From: Pseudomonadota bacterium
GTDB taxonomy: Bacteria; Pseudomonadota; Gammaproteobacteria; Steroidobacterales; Steroidobacteraceae
Direction of reading: 5' to 3'
DNA: 64,000 bases
Assembly (NCBI GenBank): GCA_023391815.1
Contig: JAEWAF010000129.1
Coordinates: forward strand, 1 to 64,000
The position numbers were made by a program, and so were the translations under genes. Of this stretch, positions 1 through 9,390 are shown piece after piece (positions within the stretch are counted from its first letter, which is position 1; each line of letters starts with the position of its first letter). The notes beneath the pieces are model-generated. The model made no database searches and had not been told where the DNA came from. It saw nothing but the letters and a program-made list of their open reading frames with translations.

Positions 1-378
1 TTTGCTGTACCTCCATGTAGCTGCTATTGGACCAACATCCCTGTTGGATCCAATTGCCGGGAGAACAAACCTCCCTCTGACGCCTGCGCCGATGCGTCTG
101 CGATGCCTTTGGCCGCCTGCGCCGATGCGTTTGCGGCGACTTCGGGTGTCGGAGTCGATACGTTTGCGACGGCTTTCAGGTGGTCTGAGTCGATGGGTTC
201 GTGGTGGCTTCAGACGCCTGGGCCGTGCGCCTGCGGCCAGATGCTGCGCGGGGTTCCAGCTGACTCCAGTCGGCCTTTTCTCGGCTTTTCTCTCATTGCA
301 AAACTTCCGGCTCTGAAAGCTTGCAAGAACCCCTAGAATGAGCGCCCCTGAATTCCGCCGAGTCATCGCCGAGTTTTG
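1..378. other. Unassigned region upstream of fmt
   Basis: No gene can be supported here. The open frames present encode low-complexity Arg/Leu/Pro-rich peptides with no recognisable domain. The peptide deformylase gene that often precedes fmt is not visible. The first 30 bases contain gtacctccatgtag, which loosely resembles the tip of the roughly 100-bp repeats at the other end of the window; this may be chance. A promoter for fmt should lie here but I see no clear -35/-10 pair. Confidence 0.5.
82..130. repeat. Short direct repeat, two copies of a 16-mer
   Basis: The 16-mer gcctgcgccgatgcgt occurs at 82-97 and again at 115-130, inside a stretch that alternates gatgcg/tttgcg-like motifs. It lies in non-coding sequence upstream of fmt. 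Its role is unknown. Confidence 0.5.
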
Positions 379-1320
379 ATGTCCCCTTCGTTGTCACTGA
401 TCTTCGCAGGCACTCCCGACTTCTCCGTGCCCGCACTGGAAGCGTTGGTCGCCTCGCGTCATCGCGTGCTGGCGGTCTATACGCAACCGGACCGGCCTGC
501 CGGGCGTGGCCAGCAGGTGACGATGAGCGCGGTGAAGCAGTGCGCGCTCAAACATCAGTTGCCGGTCGAGCAACCGCAGACGTTGAAAGATCCAACCGCG
601 GTGGAGCAGCTCGCGCAGTACCAGGCCGATCTGATGATCGTCGTTGCATATGGTCTGTTGCTGCCGAAGACAGTGCTCGATACACCGCGCCTTGGCTGCG
701 TGAATATCCATGCTTCGCTGTTGCCGCGCTGGCGAGGCGCGGCGCCGATTCAGCGCGCGATTCAAGCGGGAGACAAAGAGAGTGGCGTGACCATCATGCA
801 GATGGACGTCGGTCTCGACACCGGCCCGATGCTGCTCGAACGCGTGACTCCGATCGATGCGCGCGAGACGGGCGCGAGTCTTCACGATCGCTTATCCACG
901 CTCGGTGCCGAAGCGGTGCTTCACGCCATCGACGCAATCGCGGCCGGCACCGCGAAGCCCGTGGAGCAGCCGAAGGAAGGTGCAACGTATGCCGCGAAGA
1001 TTCGCAAGGAAGAAGCGCTGATCGATTGGTCGAAGTCGGCCGTCGAAATCGATCGACTCGTGCGTGCATTCAATCCGTGGCCCATCGCCGAGACTCGTTG
1101 GAATGGTCAGCAGCTGCGAGTTTGGGAATCATCGCCGCTCGATAAGAAATGTTCCGCCGCGCCGGGCACTGTCGTGGCCACGAGCAGCGACGGCATCGAA
1201 GTGGCAACCGGTGAGGGCACGTTACAACTCACTCGCGTGCAAGCGGCAGGACGCAAAGCCATGGCCGCCGCGGATTTCCTCAGAGCGCATCGCCCCGAGG
1301 GCGCGGTCCTTGGATCGTGA
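379..1320 (+). CDS. fmt: Methionyl-tRNA formyltransferase
   Basis: Transfers a formyl group from 10-formyl-tetrahydrofolate to Met-tRNA(fMet) for translation initiation in the cytoplasm. The 313-residue product has the family's usual length. The N-terminus (FAGTPDFSVPALEAL) and the catalytic block NIHASLLPRWRGAAPIQRAI near residues 108-127 are diagnostic; the block carries the expected Asn and His, and an Asp follows in DVGLDTGP near residue 145. The C-terminal OB-like domain is complete. An in-frame TTG lies directly before the ATG at 379; the ATG matches the family start better. The stop overlaps the rsmB start by four bases, so the two genes are translationally coupled. Confidence 0.97.
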   Translation: MSPSLSLIFAGTPDFSVPALEALVASRHRVLAVYTQPDRPAGRGQQVTMSAVKQCALKHQLPVEQPQTLKDPTAVEQLAQYQADLMIVVAYGLLLPKTVLDTPRLGCVNIHASLLPRWRGAAPIQRAIQAGDKESGVTIMQMDVGLDTGPMLLERVTPIDARETGASLHDRLSTLGAEAVLHAIDAIAAGTAKPVEQPKEGATYAAKIRKEEALIDWSKSAVEIDRLVRAFNPWPIAETRWNGQQLRVWESSPLDKKCSAAPGTVVATSSDGIEVATGEGTLQLTRVQAAGRKAMAAADFLRAHRPEGAVLGS

Positions 1321-2681
1321 GCGCATCAGCTTCAGTCAGAGCGAGAGCCGCGAGAGTCGTCGCGGAAGTCGTCGAGCGCGGCCGTTCGCTCGACGCGGTG
1401 CTGAGCGCCGAAAGCACGAGTAACAAACAAGAGCGGGGGCTGCTTCGCTCGTTGAGTTACGACAGCATCCGTTGGTACGTGCGACTCGATGCGTTGCTCG
1501 GCAGTCTGCTGAGCCGGCCGGATCAAGCGATCGATCCGGACATTCGTGCGCTCGCCATCGTCGGCTTGTGCCAGCTGATCTACACGGATATTCCCCCGCA
1601 CGCGGCGGTCGCGGAGACGGTCGCTGCCACGAGAGTGCTCAAGCAGCCACGCGCTTCCGGACTGGTTAACGCGATCTTGCGTCGCTGTCAGCGCGAGCAA
1701 GCACAGCTGTTGCCGAAGATCGACCGCGATCTTGCGGTACGCACGGCGCATCCGCGCTGGCTCGTCGAGAAATTGCGCAAAGATTGGGGCGACCGGGCGA
1801 GCGAGATTCTCGAGGCGAACAATCAGCGTCCGCCATTCTGGATTCGTGTGAATCGGGCACGCGTCGCGGCTGCGAACTATCGAGATCAGTTGCAGGCAAA
1901 GCAGATCGGTGTGCTCGCCAGCGCTTTCGACGACACGGCACTGTGGCTCGATCGGGCCATGGATGTCGGCGATTTACCGGGGTTCGAGGACGGCTGGGTT
2001 TCGGTGCAGGACGCCGCCGCGCAGCTCGCGGGTCATCTGCTCGATCCGCAAGCGGGTGAGCGCATCCTGGATGCCTGTGCCGCACCGGGCGGCAAGACTG
2101 GCCACCTGCTCGAGCTGGCGCCTGAACTTGCGGGGCTTACCGCGGTCGATGTTTCTCCCGAGCGGCTGACGCGCGTCTCGCAGAACTTGCACAGATTGGG
2201 CGTCACCGCGCACGTGATCGCGGCGGATGCCGCCGAGCCGGCGAGCTGGTGGGACGGCAAGCCGTTCAACCGCATTTTGCTGGATGTGCCGTGCTCGGCC
2301 ACCGGAGTGATCCGCCGTCACCCGGATATCAAGCTGCTGCGCCGGAGCGATGACATCGCGGCGCTGGCGGCGCGCCAGTCGCAGCTGTTGCGGGCTTTGT
2401 GGCCGCTGCTCCTGCCGGGTGGCAGATTGCTTTATGCCAGTTGCTCCGCCCTACAGGCCGAGACTACCGAGGTGATCGCGGACTTTCTGCGTGACGAACC
2501 GAGCGCGCGGGACGCCACTGGCGAAAGGCTGCAGGCGCTGCCGCCCGTGGGGGAGGGAACGCGCCCTGGCGCTCATGGCTTGAGAATCGCAGCGGGTTCG
2601 GCCGGGATGGATGGTTTTTATTATGCTTTGCTCGAGAAGGCGCGCGGCCCAGGCAGGGTCCTGCCTGCATCACCAACATGA
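1317..2681 (+). CDS. rsmB: 16S rRNA (cytosine-967-C5)-methyltransferase RsmB
   Basis: Methylates C967 of 16S rRNA using SAM. The 454-residue protein has an N-terminal NusB-like RNA-binding domain (about residues 5-140) and a C-terminal Rossmann methyltransferase domain. The SAM site reads DACAAPGGKTGHLLEL near residue 251. The motif DVPCSATGVIRRHPDIK near residue 321 holds one conserved Cys, and the second is in LLYASCSALQ. The start is a GTG overlapping the fmt stop (gtga), the usual fmt-rsmB arrangement. Confidence rests on motifs, length and neighbour. Confidence 0.97.
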   Translation: MSASASVRARAARVVAEVVERGRSLDAVLSAESTSNKQERGLLRSLSYDSIRWYVRLDALLGSLLSRPDQAIDPDIRALAIVGLCQLIYTDIPPHAAVAETVAATRVLKQPRASGLVNAILRRCQREQAQLLPKIDRDLAVRTAHPRWLVEKLRKDWGDRASEILEANNQRPPFWIRVNRARVAAANYRDQLQAKQIGVLASAFDDTALWLDRAMDVGDLPGFEDGWVSVQDAAAQLAGHLLDPQAGERILDACAAPGGKTGHLLELAPELAGLTAVDVSPERLTRVSQNLHRLGVTAHVIAADAAEPASWWDGKPFNRILLDVPCSATGVIRRHPDIKLLRRSDDIAALAARQSQLLRALWPLLLPGGRLLYASCSALQAETTEVIADFLRDEPSARDATGERLQALPPVGEGTRPGAHGLRIAAGSAGMDGFYYALLEKARGPGRVLPASPT

Positions 2682-2713
2682 ACTCGTTCCCCAATCTCGG
2701 TTAAGGATGTTCC

Positions 2714-3343
2714 GTGGCGGCAAGCCCCTCCTGGCGCGATGAGCTTTGCCCGAGTGCGCTGGACGCGATCGTCCGCCGCGCCGTGGCATGGCTCATGCCG
2801 TTGCTGGTGGCAGTGGGCTGGCTGCTCGGACCGGTGGCCGCGGCCGAGACGCCGATCCGCTTCGAGGTCCGCTCCGCTTATGTAGAACCGGCCGACCGCG
2901 TGTACGAGTTGAACGCCACCCTCAGCTTCGATTTGCCCGAGGGCGCGCGGGCCGCGATTCGCGAAGGTGTGCCGATGACGCTGCATCTGGAAATCGTCGT
3001 CAAACGGCAGCGCAATTACTGGCTGGACGAGACCGTCGCGACCCTCGATCAGTCCTACGAGCTGGCGTATCGCGCCCTCAGCGAACGGTACCTGGTACGT
3101 AATTTAAATAGCGGCGAGCAAGCGTCTTATGCGACGCTGGATGCCGCGCTCGATGCCTTGCGCGTGATCAGCCGCCTGCCCATCCTGGACCAGGCGCTGG
3201 TGTCGCCGAACCGGCGGCACGAGATCAGCGTGCGCGGCAGCCTCGACGTGCGCACGATGCCCGATGCCTTGCGCTTCGTGCTGTTCTGGTCGGATGACTG
3301 GCGGCAGCGCAGCGAGTGGTACACATGGTCGCCGCAACTCTGA
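2714..3343 (+). CDS. DUF4390 domain protein
   Basis: A 209-residue protein with an N-terminal hydrophobic segment (about residues 24-44, ending near AAAET) that looks like a signal peptide or anchor, followed by a beta-rich domain typical of DUF4390 (IRFEVRSAYVEPADRVYELN, then the NYWLDETVATLDQSYEL region and a C-terminal FVLFWSDDW). The biochemical role of the family is unknown. It is found next to ntrY-like kinases in many beta- and gammaproteobacteria, which fits a periplasmic accessory to the kinase (inference). The GTG start is preceded by taaggatgttcc. Its 3' end overlaps the start of the kinase gene. Confidence 0.85.
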   Translation: MAASPSWRDELCPSALDAIVRRAVAWLMPLLVAVGWLLGPVAAAETPIRFEVRSAYVEPADRVYELNATLSFDLPEGARAAIREGVPMTLHLEIVVKRQRNYWLDETVATLDQSYELAYRALSERYLVRNLNSGEQASYATLDAALDALRVISRLPILDQALVSPNRRHEISVRGSLDVRTMPDALRFVLFWSDDWRQRSEWYTWSPQL

Positions 3344-5556
3344 AACGCACGCTCGTCTCGATCCTGGTGCTCATCGGATCGGGGCTGTGGGTGGCCGCGT
3401 TGCTCATCATGGCGCAGACCGTGCAGCAGTCGGCGCACTTCAGCGATCTGCATCCCTTCATCGTCGGCGTCAACGTCGCGGGCCTGCTGGTCCTGTCGAT
3501 TCTGATCGGCGGACGGCTGGCGCAACTGGTGCGCGACTGGCGCAAGCGAGTGGTCGGCTCGCGCCTCGAAGCGCGCATGGTGTGGATGTCGGCGACGCTC
3601 GCAATGGCCCCGCTACTGCTGGTGTTCTATTTCTCCGTGGTGTTTCTGAACCGCGGCATCGACAGCTGGTTCCACGTCGAGATTCGCCAGGGCTTGGAAG
3701 ATGCGCTGACGTTATCGCGCGCCGCGCTCGATCTGCGCATGCGCGAATATTTGGAACGTACGCGCGGAGTCGCGGCTCGCATCGCTCCCCTGCGTGTCGG
3801 CGCATATCAAGAGCTCGATGAACTGCGCCGACAAAATGAAGCACTGGAGCTCACGCTGCTCGCTTCTAACAGCCGCATCCTCGCGACCAGTTCCGATCGA
3901 CTCGGCGAGATTGTGCCTGCGCCACTGAGCGATGAGATGACGATGCAAGTTCGTCAGGGCCGCGATTACGTCGCGCTCGATCCCGCCGCGGGTGGCGGTT
4001 ATCTCGTACGCACGGCTGTGCGCGTGCCTCAGGTGTTGCCGGGCGATGAGCAGCGCGTACTGCAGGCGATCTATCCCGTCGAGCGACGACTCGGTGAGTT
4101 GGCCGACACTGTCGAATCTTCCTACCAGCGGTACGGTGAGAAAGCACGGTTACGCGAGCCGCTGAAGACCAGCTTCACGCTCACACTGACCTTGGTGTTG
4201 CTGTTGTCACTGTTCGGCGCGCTGTATGGCGCGTTTTGGGCCGCGCGGCGTTTGGTGCGTCCGATTCAAGACCTGGTCGCGGGTACGCGCGCAGTCGCGA
4301 AGGGCGATTTCGATTTGCGCTTGCCGCTGACCTCGCACGACGAGATGGGCATCCTGGTGCATTCGTTCAATGACATGACCAAGCGTCTCGCCAAGTCGCG
4401 CGAAGAGACCCGGCGCGTGCAACAGGCCGTCGAAGCCGAGCGCGCCAATCTCGCGGTCATTCTGGCGCGACTGTCCACGGGCGTGATCTCGCTCGAACCC
4501 GACCGAACCATTCGTACCGCGAACCAGGCGGCCTGCTCCATTCTCGGCGTCGACGTGGAGGCGCTGATCGGCAAGCCGCTGTCTCAGACCGGGAGTGAAA
4601 GCGCACTGTTCGAGCAGTTCCAGTCCACCTGCACCGCGCATCTGGCCGCCGGCCAGAGCGAATGGCGCGAGCAGCTGGTGCTCCAGGGCGATTCGACCCG
4701 CCGTATCCTGATGTGTGCCTGTACCACGCTGTCCGGCGAGGATCAGACCCCGGGCGGCTATGTGATCGTGTTTGACGATATCACCACCCTGCTGCAGGCC
4801 CAGCGCGACGCGGCCTGGGGCGAGGTCGCGCGGCGCCTGGCGCACGAAATCAAGAATCCGCTGACGCCCATCCAACTGTCCGCGGAACGGCTCCGCCATA
4901 AGCTGCTCGGGCACATCGACGCGGCCCAGGGGCAGGTGCTGGACCGCGCCACCCACACCATCGTCCAGCAGGTGGAGGCCATGAAGGAGATGGTCAACGC
5001 CTTTAGCGAATACGCGCGCGCGCCGGAGATGGATGTGTCACGCTTCGACCTGAACCAGCTCATCGGCGAGGTGGCGGAGCTGTACCGCGCGCCGGGGCGG
5101 CCAGGCACGACCCTGCAACTGCAGAAGGGCCTGCCAGAGATCGAGGCCGACCGTGGCCGCCTGCGGCAGATCATTCATAATCTGCTCGCCAATGCCTGGG
5201 AAGCGTTGGAAGGGGTGCCGAATCCGTCGGTGCGCGTGGTCACGCGGCTGATCGAGAAAGGCAGCGGGGCGACGGCCAGTCGCGCCGCGGGGATCGTCGT
5301 CGAGGACAATGGACCGGGCTTCCGGCCGGATGTGATCGGCCAGGTGTTCGATCCTTATGTCACGACCAAACCGAAAGGCACGGGCCTGGGGCTCGCGATT
5401 GTGAAAAAAATAGTCGAAGAGCACGGCGGAGCCATCGATGCGGACAATGTGCGCACCGGAGGCGCGCGGGTGTGTATTGAGTTGCCGTTGACTGCGGTCC
5501 GCGGTGGCGGTCCGATTCGCGAACGGCGCACCGGACCGAGGAGGGAGCGGGCATGA
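3325..5556 (+). CDS. ntrY: NtrY-like membrane sensor histidine kinase
   Basis: A 743-residue membrane kinase. It has three hydrophobic segments in the first 110 residues, a periplasmic sensing region, a further transmembrane helix (LTLTLVLLLSLFGALYGAFW, about residues 285-305), a HAMP linker (RRLVRPIQDL), a PAS domain (about 370-490), the H-box HEIKNPLTPIQLSAERLRHK near residue 507, the N-box NLLANAWEAL, and the G boxes VVEDNGPGF and GTGLGLAIVKKI. This architecture matches NtrY, which senses nitrogen or redox state in characterised species; the signal here is unknown. An in-frame GTG at 3316 is an alternative start. The stop overlaps the regulator start by four bases. Confidence 0.9.
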   Translation: MVAATLKRTLVSILVLIGSGLWVAALLIMAQTVQQSAHFSDLHPFIVGVNVAGLLVLSILIGGRLAQLVRDWRKRVVGSRLEARMVWMSATLAMAPLLLVFYFSVVFLNRGIDSWFHVEIRQGLEDALTLSRAALDLRMREYLERTRGVAARIAPLRVGAYQELDELRRQNEALELTLLASNSRILATSSDRLGEIVPAPLSDEMTMQVRQGRDYVALDPAAGGGYLVRTAVRVPQVLPGDEQRVLQAIYPVERRLGELADTVESSYQRYGEKARLREPLKTSFTLTLTLVLLLSLFGALYGAFWAARRLVRPIQDLVAGTRAVAKGDFDLRLPLTSHDEMGILVHSFNDMTKRLAKSREETRRVQQAVEAERANLAVILARLSTGVISLEPDRTIRTANQAACSILGVDVEALIGKPLSQTGSESALFEQFQSTCTAHLAAGQSEWREQLVLQGDSTRRILMCACTTLSGEDQTPGGYVIVFDDITTLLQAQRDAAWGEVARRLAHEIKNPLTPIQLSAERLRHKLLGHIDAAQGQVLDRATHTIVQQVEAMKEMVNAFSEYARAPEMDVSRFDLNQLIGEVAELYRAPGRPGTTLQLQKGLPEIEADRGRLRQIIHNLLANAWEALEGVPNPSVRVVTRLIEKGSGATASRAAGIVVEDNGPGFRPDVIGQVFDPYVTTKPKGTGLGLAIVKKIVEEHGGAIDADNVRTGGARVCIELPLTAVRGGGPIRERRTGPRRERA

Positions 5557-6914
5557 GTGCAGCGCGCATACTAGTCGTCGATGACGAAAGCGAAATCCGC
5601 GGACTTCTGAAAGAAATCCTCGCGGACGAAGGTTACGAGGTGGACGTGGCCGCGGACGCCGCGGAGGCACGCTCTGCCCGTGCGCAACACGATCCCGATC
5701 TGGTCCTGCTCGATATCTGGATGCCGGATACCGACGGCATCACCTTACTCCGTGAGTGGGTACAGCCGAATGGCACTTCCTGCCCGGTCGTCATGATGTC
5801 GGGCCACGGCACCGTCGAGACGGCGGTCGAAGCGACGCGGCTCGGTGCCTTCGATTTCGTCGAGAAACCCCTCTCGCTCGCCAAGCTGCTGCGCACGGTC
5901 GAGCGCGCGCTGGACTCCGGTCGTAACAAACGTCAGAGCGGGCGGTCGTTGGTTCCGCCGCTCCTCGCGCCCGTCGGCAAGAGCCGCGCGATGGCCGCGC
6001 TCCGTGAGCAAGTTCAGCAGGTCGCGCCGCACGAGACGCCAGTGCTCATCGTCGGTGAGCCGGGCAGCGGACGCGAGGCGTTTGCTCGCTACATCCATTC
6101 CCTTGGCCCGCGCGCGGCAGCCCCGTTCGTGCAACTCGTTGCGACCGGCGTCAGCGATGACGGCGCAGCCGCGGCGTTGTTCGGCACTGAAGATTCCAAT
6201 GGCGTTCACGCCGGTGTGTTCGAGCAGGCCGCCGGTGGTGTGCTGTTCATTAACGGCGTCGAGGATTTGCCGCCGAAGGCACAGGGCCTGTTGGTCGCCG
6301 CGCTCGAGACGCGGACATTCACGCGCGTTGGCGGCGCGACGCCTGTTAATACAAACGTTCGAATCATCGGCTCCGCGACCTCTCGTTTCTTGAACGCCGA
6401 GGGCACGGGAGTGCGGCTCGAACTGCTGTCGCGGTTGAATGTGATTACTTTGAATGTGCCGCCGCTGCGTGATTACGCGCAGGACGTGCCTGATCTGCTT
6501 CGCCACTACGTCGATCGACTGGTCGATGAGCAGCACCTGCCTTTCCGCCGCTTCGGCGTGGCCGCGCAGAATCGGCTGCGTAACTATCCCTGGCCTGGGA
6601 ATGTGCGTGAGCTGCGGAATCTGGTGCAGCGGTTGTTGATTCTCGGCGGCGAGGAAGAGATTCGGCTCGATGAAATCGAGCGCGAGCTCGCCGCTCATGC
6701 TCCTACCAACGAACCTCTGGTCAAGCAGGATCTACTGGCGTTGCCGCTGCGTGAAGCGCGCGAGCATTTCGAGCGAGCTTACTTGCAGCAGCAGCTGATT
6801 CTTTGCAACGGCAAGGTGGGCCAGCTCGCCAAACGCGTCGGCATGGAGCGCACGCACCTCTACCGTAAACTTCGCTCCCTCGGCGTCGACTTTCGGCAGC
6901 TCGCTGAAGATTAA
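5553..6914 (+). CDS. ntrX: NtrX-like response regulator with degenerate AAA+ domain
   Basis: A 453-residue regulator. The receiver domain (1-120) has the acidic pocket VVDDE and the phospho-acceptor Asp in LVLLDIWMPD (about residue 54). The AAA+ sigma54-interaction-like domain (about 140-370) is clearly altered: the P-loop reads GEPGSGREA with Arg for the catalytic Lys, the GAFTGA loop is replaced by SNGVHAGV, and the Walker B reads VLFINGVEDL where NtrC has LFLDEIGDM. PWPGNVRELRN and a Fis-type helix-turn-helix (about 425-448) are intact. It probably binds DNA under kinase control without activating sigma54 polymerase (inference). It overlaps ntrY and is followed by a strong hairpin. Confidence 0.9.
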   Translation: MSAARILVVDDESEIRGLLKEILADEGYEVDVAADAAEARSARAQHDPDLVLLDIWMPDTDGITLLREWVQPNGTSCPVVMMSGHGTVETAVEATRLGAFDFVEKPLSLAKLLRTVERALDSGRNKRQSGRSLVPPLLAPVGKSRAMAALREQVQQVAPHETPVLIVGEPGSGREAFARYIHSLGPRAAAPFVQLVATGVSDDGAAAALFGTEDSNGVHAGVFEQAAGGVLFINGVEDLPPKAQGLLVAALETRTFTRVGGATPVNTNVRIIGSATSRFLNAEGTGVRLELLSRLNVITLNVPPLRDYAQDVPDLLRHYVDRLVDEQHLPFRRFGVAAQNRLRNYPWPGNVRELRNLVQRLLILGGEEEIRLDEIERELAAHAPTNEPLVKQDLLALPLREAREHFERAYLQQQLILCNGKVGQLAKRVGMERTHLYRKLRSLGVDFRQLAED

Positions 6915-6931
6915 GAATCTGGCGCTATCGC

Positions 6932-6982
6932 GCGCTGACGCGGTTGGCGCGCAACGCGCGTCCGCGCCAACCGCGTCAGCGC
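6932..6982. terminator. Perfect 20-bp hairpin between convergent genes
   Basis: The arms 6932-6951 (gcgctgacgcggttggcgcg) and 6963-6982 are perfect reverse complements around an 11-nt loop. The element sits between the ends of ntrX and the SPOR gene, so it probably ends transcription from both sides. There is no clear T-run on either side, so intrinsic termination is inferred from position and stem strength. Confidence 0.7.
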
Positions 6983-6989
6983 AAACAAA

Positions 6990-7568
6990 CTACTCGCCAA
7001 CGCGAATAACGAGCGCATCGATCTGCGCCTGACGAAGCTTGCTCCGCGTCTCCTCGAGCTTTTGCAGATTCGTGATGGGCCCGACGCGCACGCGGTGCCA
7101 GGTATCTTTGTCGATGGTCACTTTCTGAACCTTCGACTCCACGCCCTGAAGAGCGATCAGTGCCCTCACTCGATCCGCATCTTTGAAGTTTCGGAACGAG
7201 CCCGCCTGCAGAATGTAAGCACCCGGCTTCTCCACCGGTCCCGCGACGACCGCCGGCGCGGAGCCGCCGCGCGCGTCCTGCTCGGGGATGACGACTTCGT
7301 ACTTGGGCAGCATTTCGTAGAAGTCGAACTGCTGCGTCTCCGACTCTTCCTGTGACGCCGGCGCGGGCTTGTTTTGCGTCTTCGCCTCGTCGCGGATCAT
7401 CGGCGCGGCGGTCTGCTGGGCGGTAAGGCGCGCTTCGGTGCGGCGGTCGAAGAGATAGACGCCGAGCGCGACCGCGAGGCCGAGCGCCAGGCCGCAGACG
7501 AAGCCGGCCATGCCGGACAGCCCGGACGAGCCGGTGCGACGCTTGGAATGTTTGTAGTCCTTGGCCAT
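6990..7568 (-). CDS. SPOR-domain protein, FtsN-like
   Basis: A 192-residue single-pass inner-membrane protein: a short basic cytoplasmic N-terminus (MAKDYKHSKRR), one transmembrane helix (about residues 18-40), a low-complexity periplasmic linker, and a C-terminal SPOR domain (about 115-190; PGAYILQAGSFRNFKDADRV and VRVGPITNLQKLEE). SPOR domains bind denuded peptidoglycan at the septum, and FtsN triggers septal wall synthesis. The position immediately downstream of argS is where such FtsN-like genes often lie. It is shorter than E. coli FtsN, so the ftsN name is not assigned. Confidence 0.88.
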   Translation of the reverse strand: MAKDYKHSKRRTGSSGLSGMAGFVCGLALGLAVALGVYLFDRRTEARLTAQQTAAPMIRDEAKTQNKPAPASQEESETQQFDFYEMLPKYEVVIPEQDARGGSAPAVVAGPVEKPGAYILQAGSFRNFKDADRVRALIALQGVESKVQKVTIDKDTWHRVRVGPITNLQKLEETRSKLRQAQIDALVIRVGE

Positions 7569-7635
7569 CAGACAATGGAATCAGCAGCGAGGCGAGCAGG
7601 TAACGATTACCTGCGTATAAGTTTGCGCTGGTCGA

Positions 7636-9354
7636 TCATTCCTCGCCAGCGGTCGCCGTCTTTTTCGATTCCATCTTCTCGGGTGCGGACACGCCGAGCA
7701 GTTTCAGGCCGTTTTCCAGCACCTGTCGGGTCGCCGCGACCAGGTTCAGGCGGGCGTTGCGCAGCTTCACGTCGTCGATGATGAACTTGTGCGCGTTGTA
7801 GTACGCGTGGAAATCGCCCGCCAGCTCGCGCAGGTAATGAGCGAGCTGATGGGGCTCGAGATCGCGCGTCGCGTTTTCCAGCAGCTCCGGATAGTAAGTC
7901 GCGCGGCGGATGAGCGCTTTCTCGTGCGGCTCCGACAGCAGTTCGACATTGGCTTCGCCGATGTCGCGATCGTGCGTGAGGCCTTTCTCCTGCAGCTGAC
8001 GAAATACGCTGCAAACGCGCGCATGTGCCATCTGCACGTAGTACACCGGATTCTCTTCACCCTCGGCCAGCGCCAGATCGATATCGAAGACGAACTCCGA
8101 ATCGGCCTTGCGCGACACGAGGAAGAAGCGGACCGCATCGCGGCCCACCCAGTCGATCAGATCGCGCACGGTCACATAGGAACCCGCGCGCTTGGAAATT
8201 TTCACTTCCTCGCCGCCGCGCATGACCTTCACCATCTTGTGAAGCACGTAATCGGGATAACCCTTCGGGATGCCGACGTTCAATGCCTGCAAGCCCGCGC
8301 GCACGCGCGCGATCGTGCCGTGATGATCGGTGCCCTGCACGTTGATGGCGCGAAGGTAGCCGCGCTGCCATTTGGTGACGTGATACGCCACGTCTGGCAG
8401 GAAGTACGTGTACGTGCCGTCCGACTTACGCATGACGCGGTCTTTGTCGTCGCCGAAGTCCGTGGTCTTCAGCCACAGCGCGTTGTCTTTTTCGTAGGTG
8501 TGGCCGCTCGCGATCAGGCCTTGCACGGTCGTGTCGACCTTGCCGTCGCTGTACAGGCTCGACTCGAGGTAGTAAGTGTCGAAGCGCACGCCGAACTTCT
8601 GCAGATCCACGTCCTGCTCATGTCGCAGGCAGGTGACAGCGAAGCGGCGGATCGCATCGAGATCGTCGATCTTGCCGCTGGCGCGGATCGGCTCGCCGTC
8701 GAAGGCGTGCACGGTCTTGCGCGCGAGGAAGTCGTTGGCGATGTCTTGGATGTACTCGCCGGCGTACCAGCCTTCCTGCCATTCCGGATCGCCGGGCTTG
8801 TGGCCGCGTGCGCGCGCCTGCACCGACAACGCCAGATTTTGAATCTGCACGCCGGCGTCGTTGTAGTAGAACTCACGGCTGACCGGATGCCCCTGGGATT
8901 GCAACAACGCCGCGAGCGCATCGCCGAGCGCGGCTTGACGGCCGTGGCCGACATGCAGCGGGCCGGTGGGATTGGCCGAGACAAATTCCACGACGACGCT
9001 CTGCCCGGCGCCGCGCTTGCTGTAACCATAGGCCACGCCGAGATCGAAAATGCGCGACAGCTCCTGCTGATACGCCTGCGGCGACAGGTGGAAATTGATG
9101 AACCCCGGGCCGGCGATCTCGATCTTGCTGACCAGCTCGCCGGTGGGAATGCAATCGACGATGGCCTGCGCCAACTGCCGCGGGTTCTTGCGCGCGGGTT
9201 TGGCCAGCTGCAACGCAATGTTTGTGGCGAAGTCGCCATGCGCGGCGTCGCGTGTGCGCTCGACGTCCACGGTGGGATGCACATCCGCGGGGAGAATGTC
9301 AGGCGGCAGACAGGCCAACGCGGCCTGCACGAGGCGTTCGATCTGGTACTTCAC
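7636..9354 (-). CDS. argS: Arginyl-tRNA synthetase
   Basis: Charges tRNA-Arg. The 572-residue class I synthetase has the N-terminal Add-1 domain, the HIGH-type motif [12 protein letters not shown] inside [12 protein letters not shown], a KMSKS-like [11 protein letters not shown], and the DALR anticodon-binding C-terminus ([11 protein letters not shown] to the end). Length and motif order are those of the family. It is transcribed after priA with a short gap and before the SPOR gene. Confidence 0.97.
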   Translation of the reverse strand: MKYQIERLVQAALACLPPDILPADVHPTVDVERTRDAAHGDFATNIALQLAKPARKNPRQLAQAIVDCIPTGELVSKIEIAGPGFINFHLSPQAYQQELSRIFDLGVAYGYSKRGAGQSVVVEFVSANPTGPLHVGHGRQAALGDALAALLQSQGHPVSREFYYNDAGVQIQNLALSVQARARGHKPGDPEWQEGWYAGEYIQDIANDFLARKTVHAFDGEPIRASGKIDDLDAIRRFAVTCLRHEQDVDLQKFGVRFDTYYLESSLYSDGKVDTTVQGLIASGHTYEKDNALWLKTTDFGDDKDRVMRKSDGTYTYFLPDVAYHVTKWQRGYLRAINVQGTDHHGTIARVRAGLQALNVGIPKGYPDYVLHKMVKVMRGGEEVKISKRAGSYVTVRDLIDWVGRDAVRFFLVSRKADSEFVFDIDLALAEGEENPVYYVQMAHARVCSVFRQLQEKGLTHDRDIGEANVELLSEPHEKALIRRATYYPELLENATRDLEPHQLAHYLRELAGDFHAYYNAHKFIIDDVKLRNARLNLVAATRQVLENGLKLLGVSAPEKMESKKTATAGEE

Positions 9355-9390
9355 AAAGCGCAGGGGAGAGTGATGTTCGGGACAGTGTAC

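Noticed and set aside
2..336. Two overlapping open frames at the window start
   Set aside because: Low-complexity Arg/Leu/Pro-rich translations with internal repeats, no domain and no ribosome binding site.
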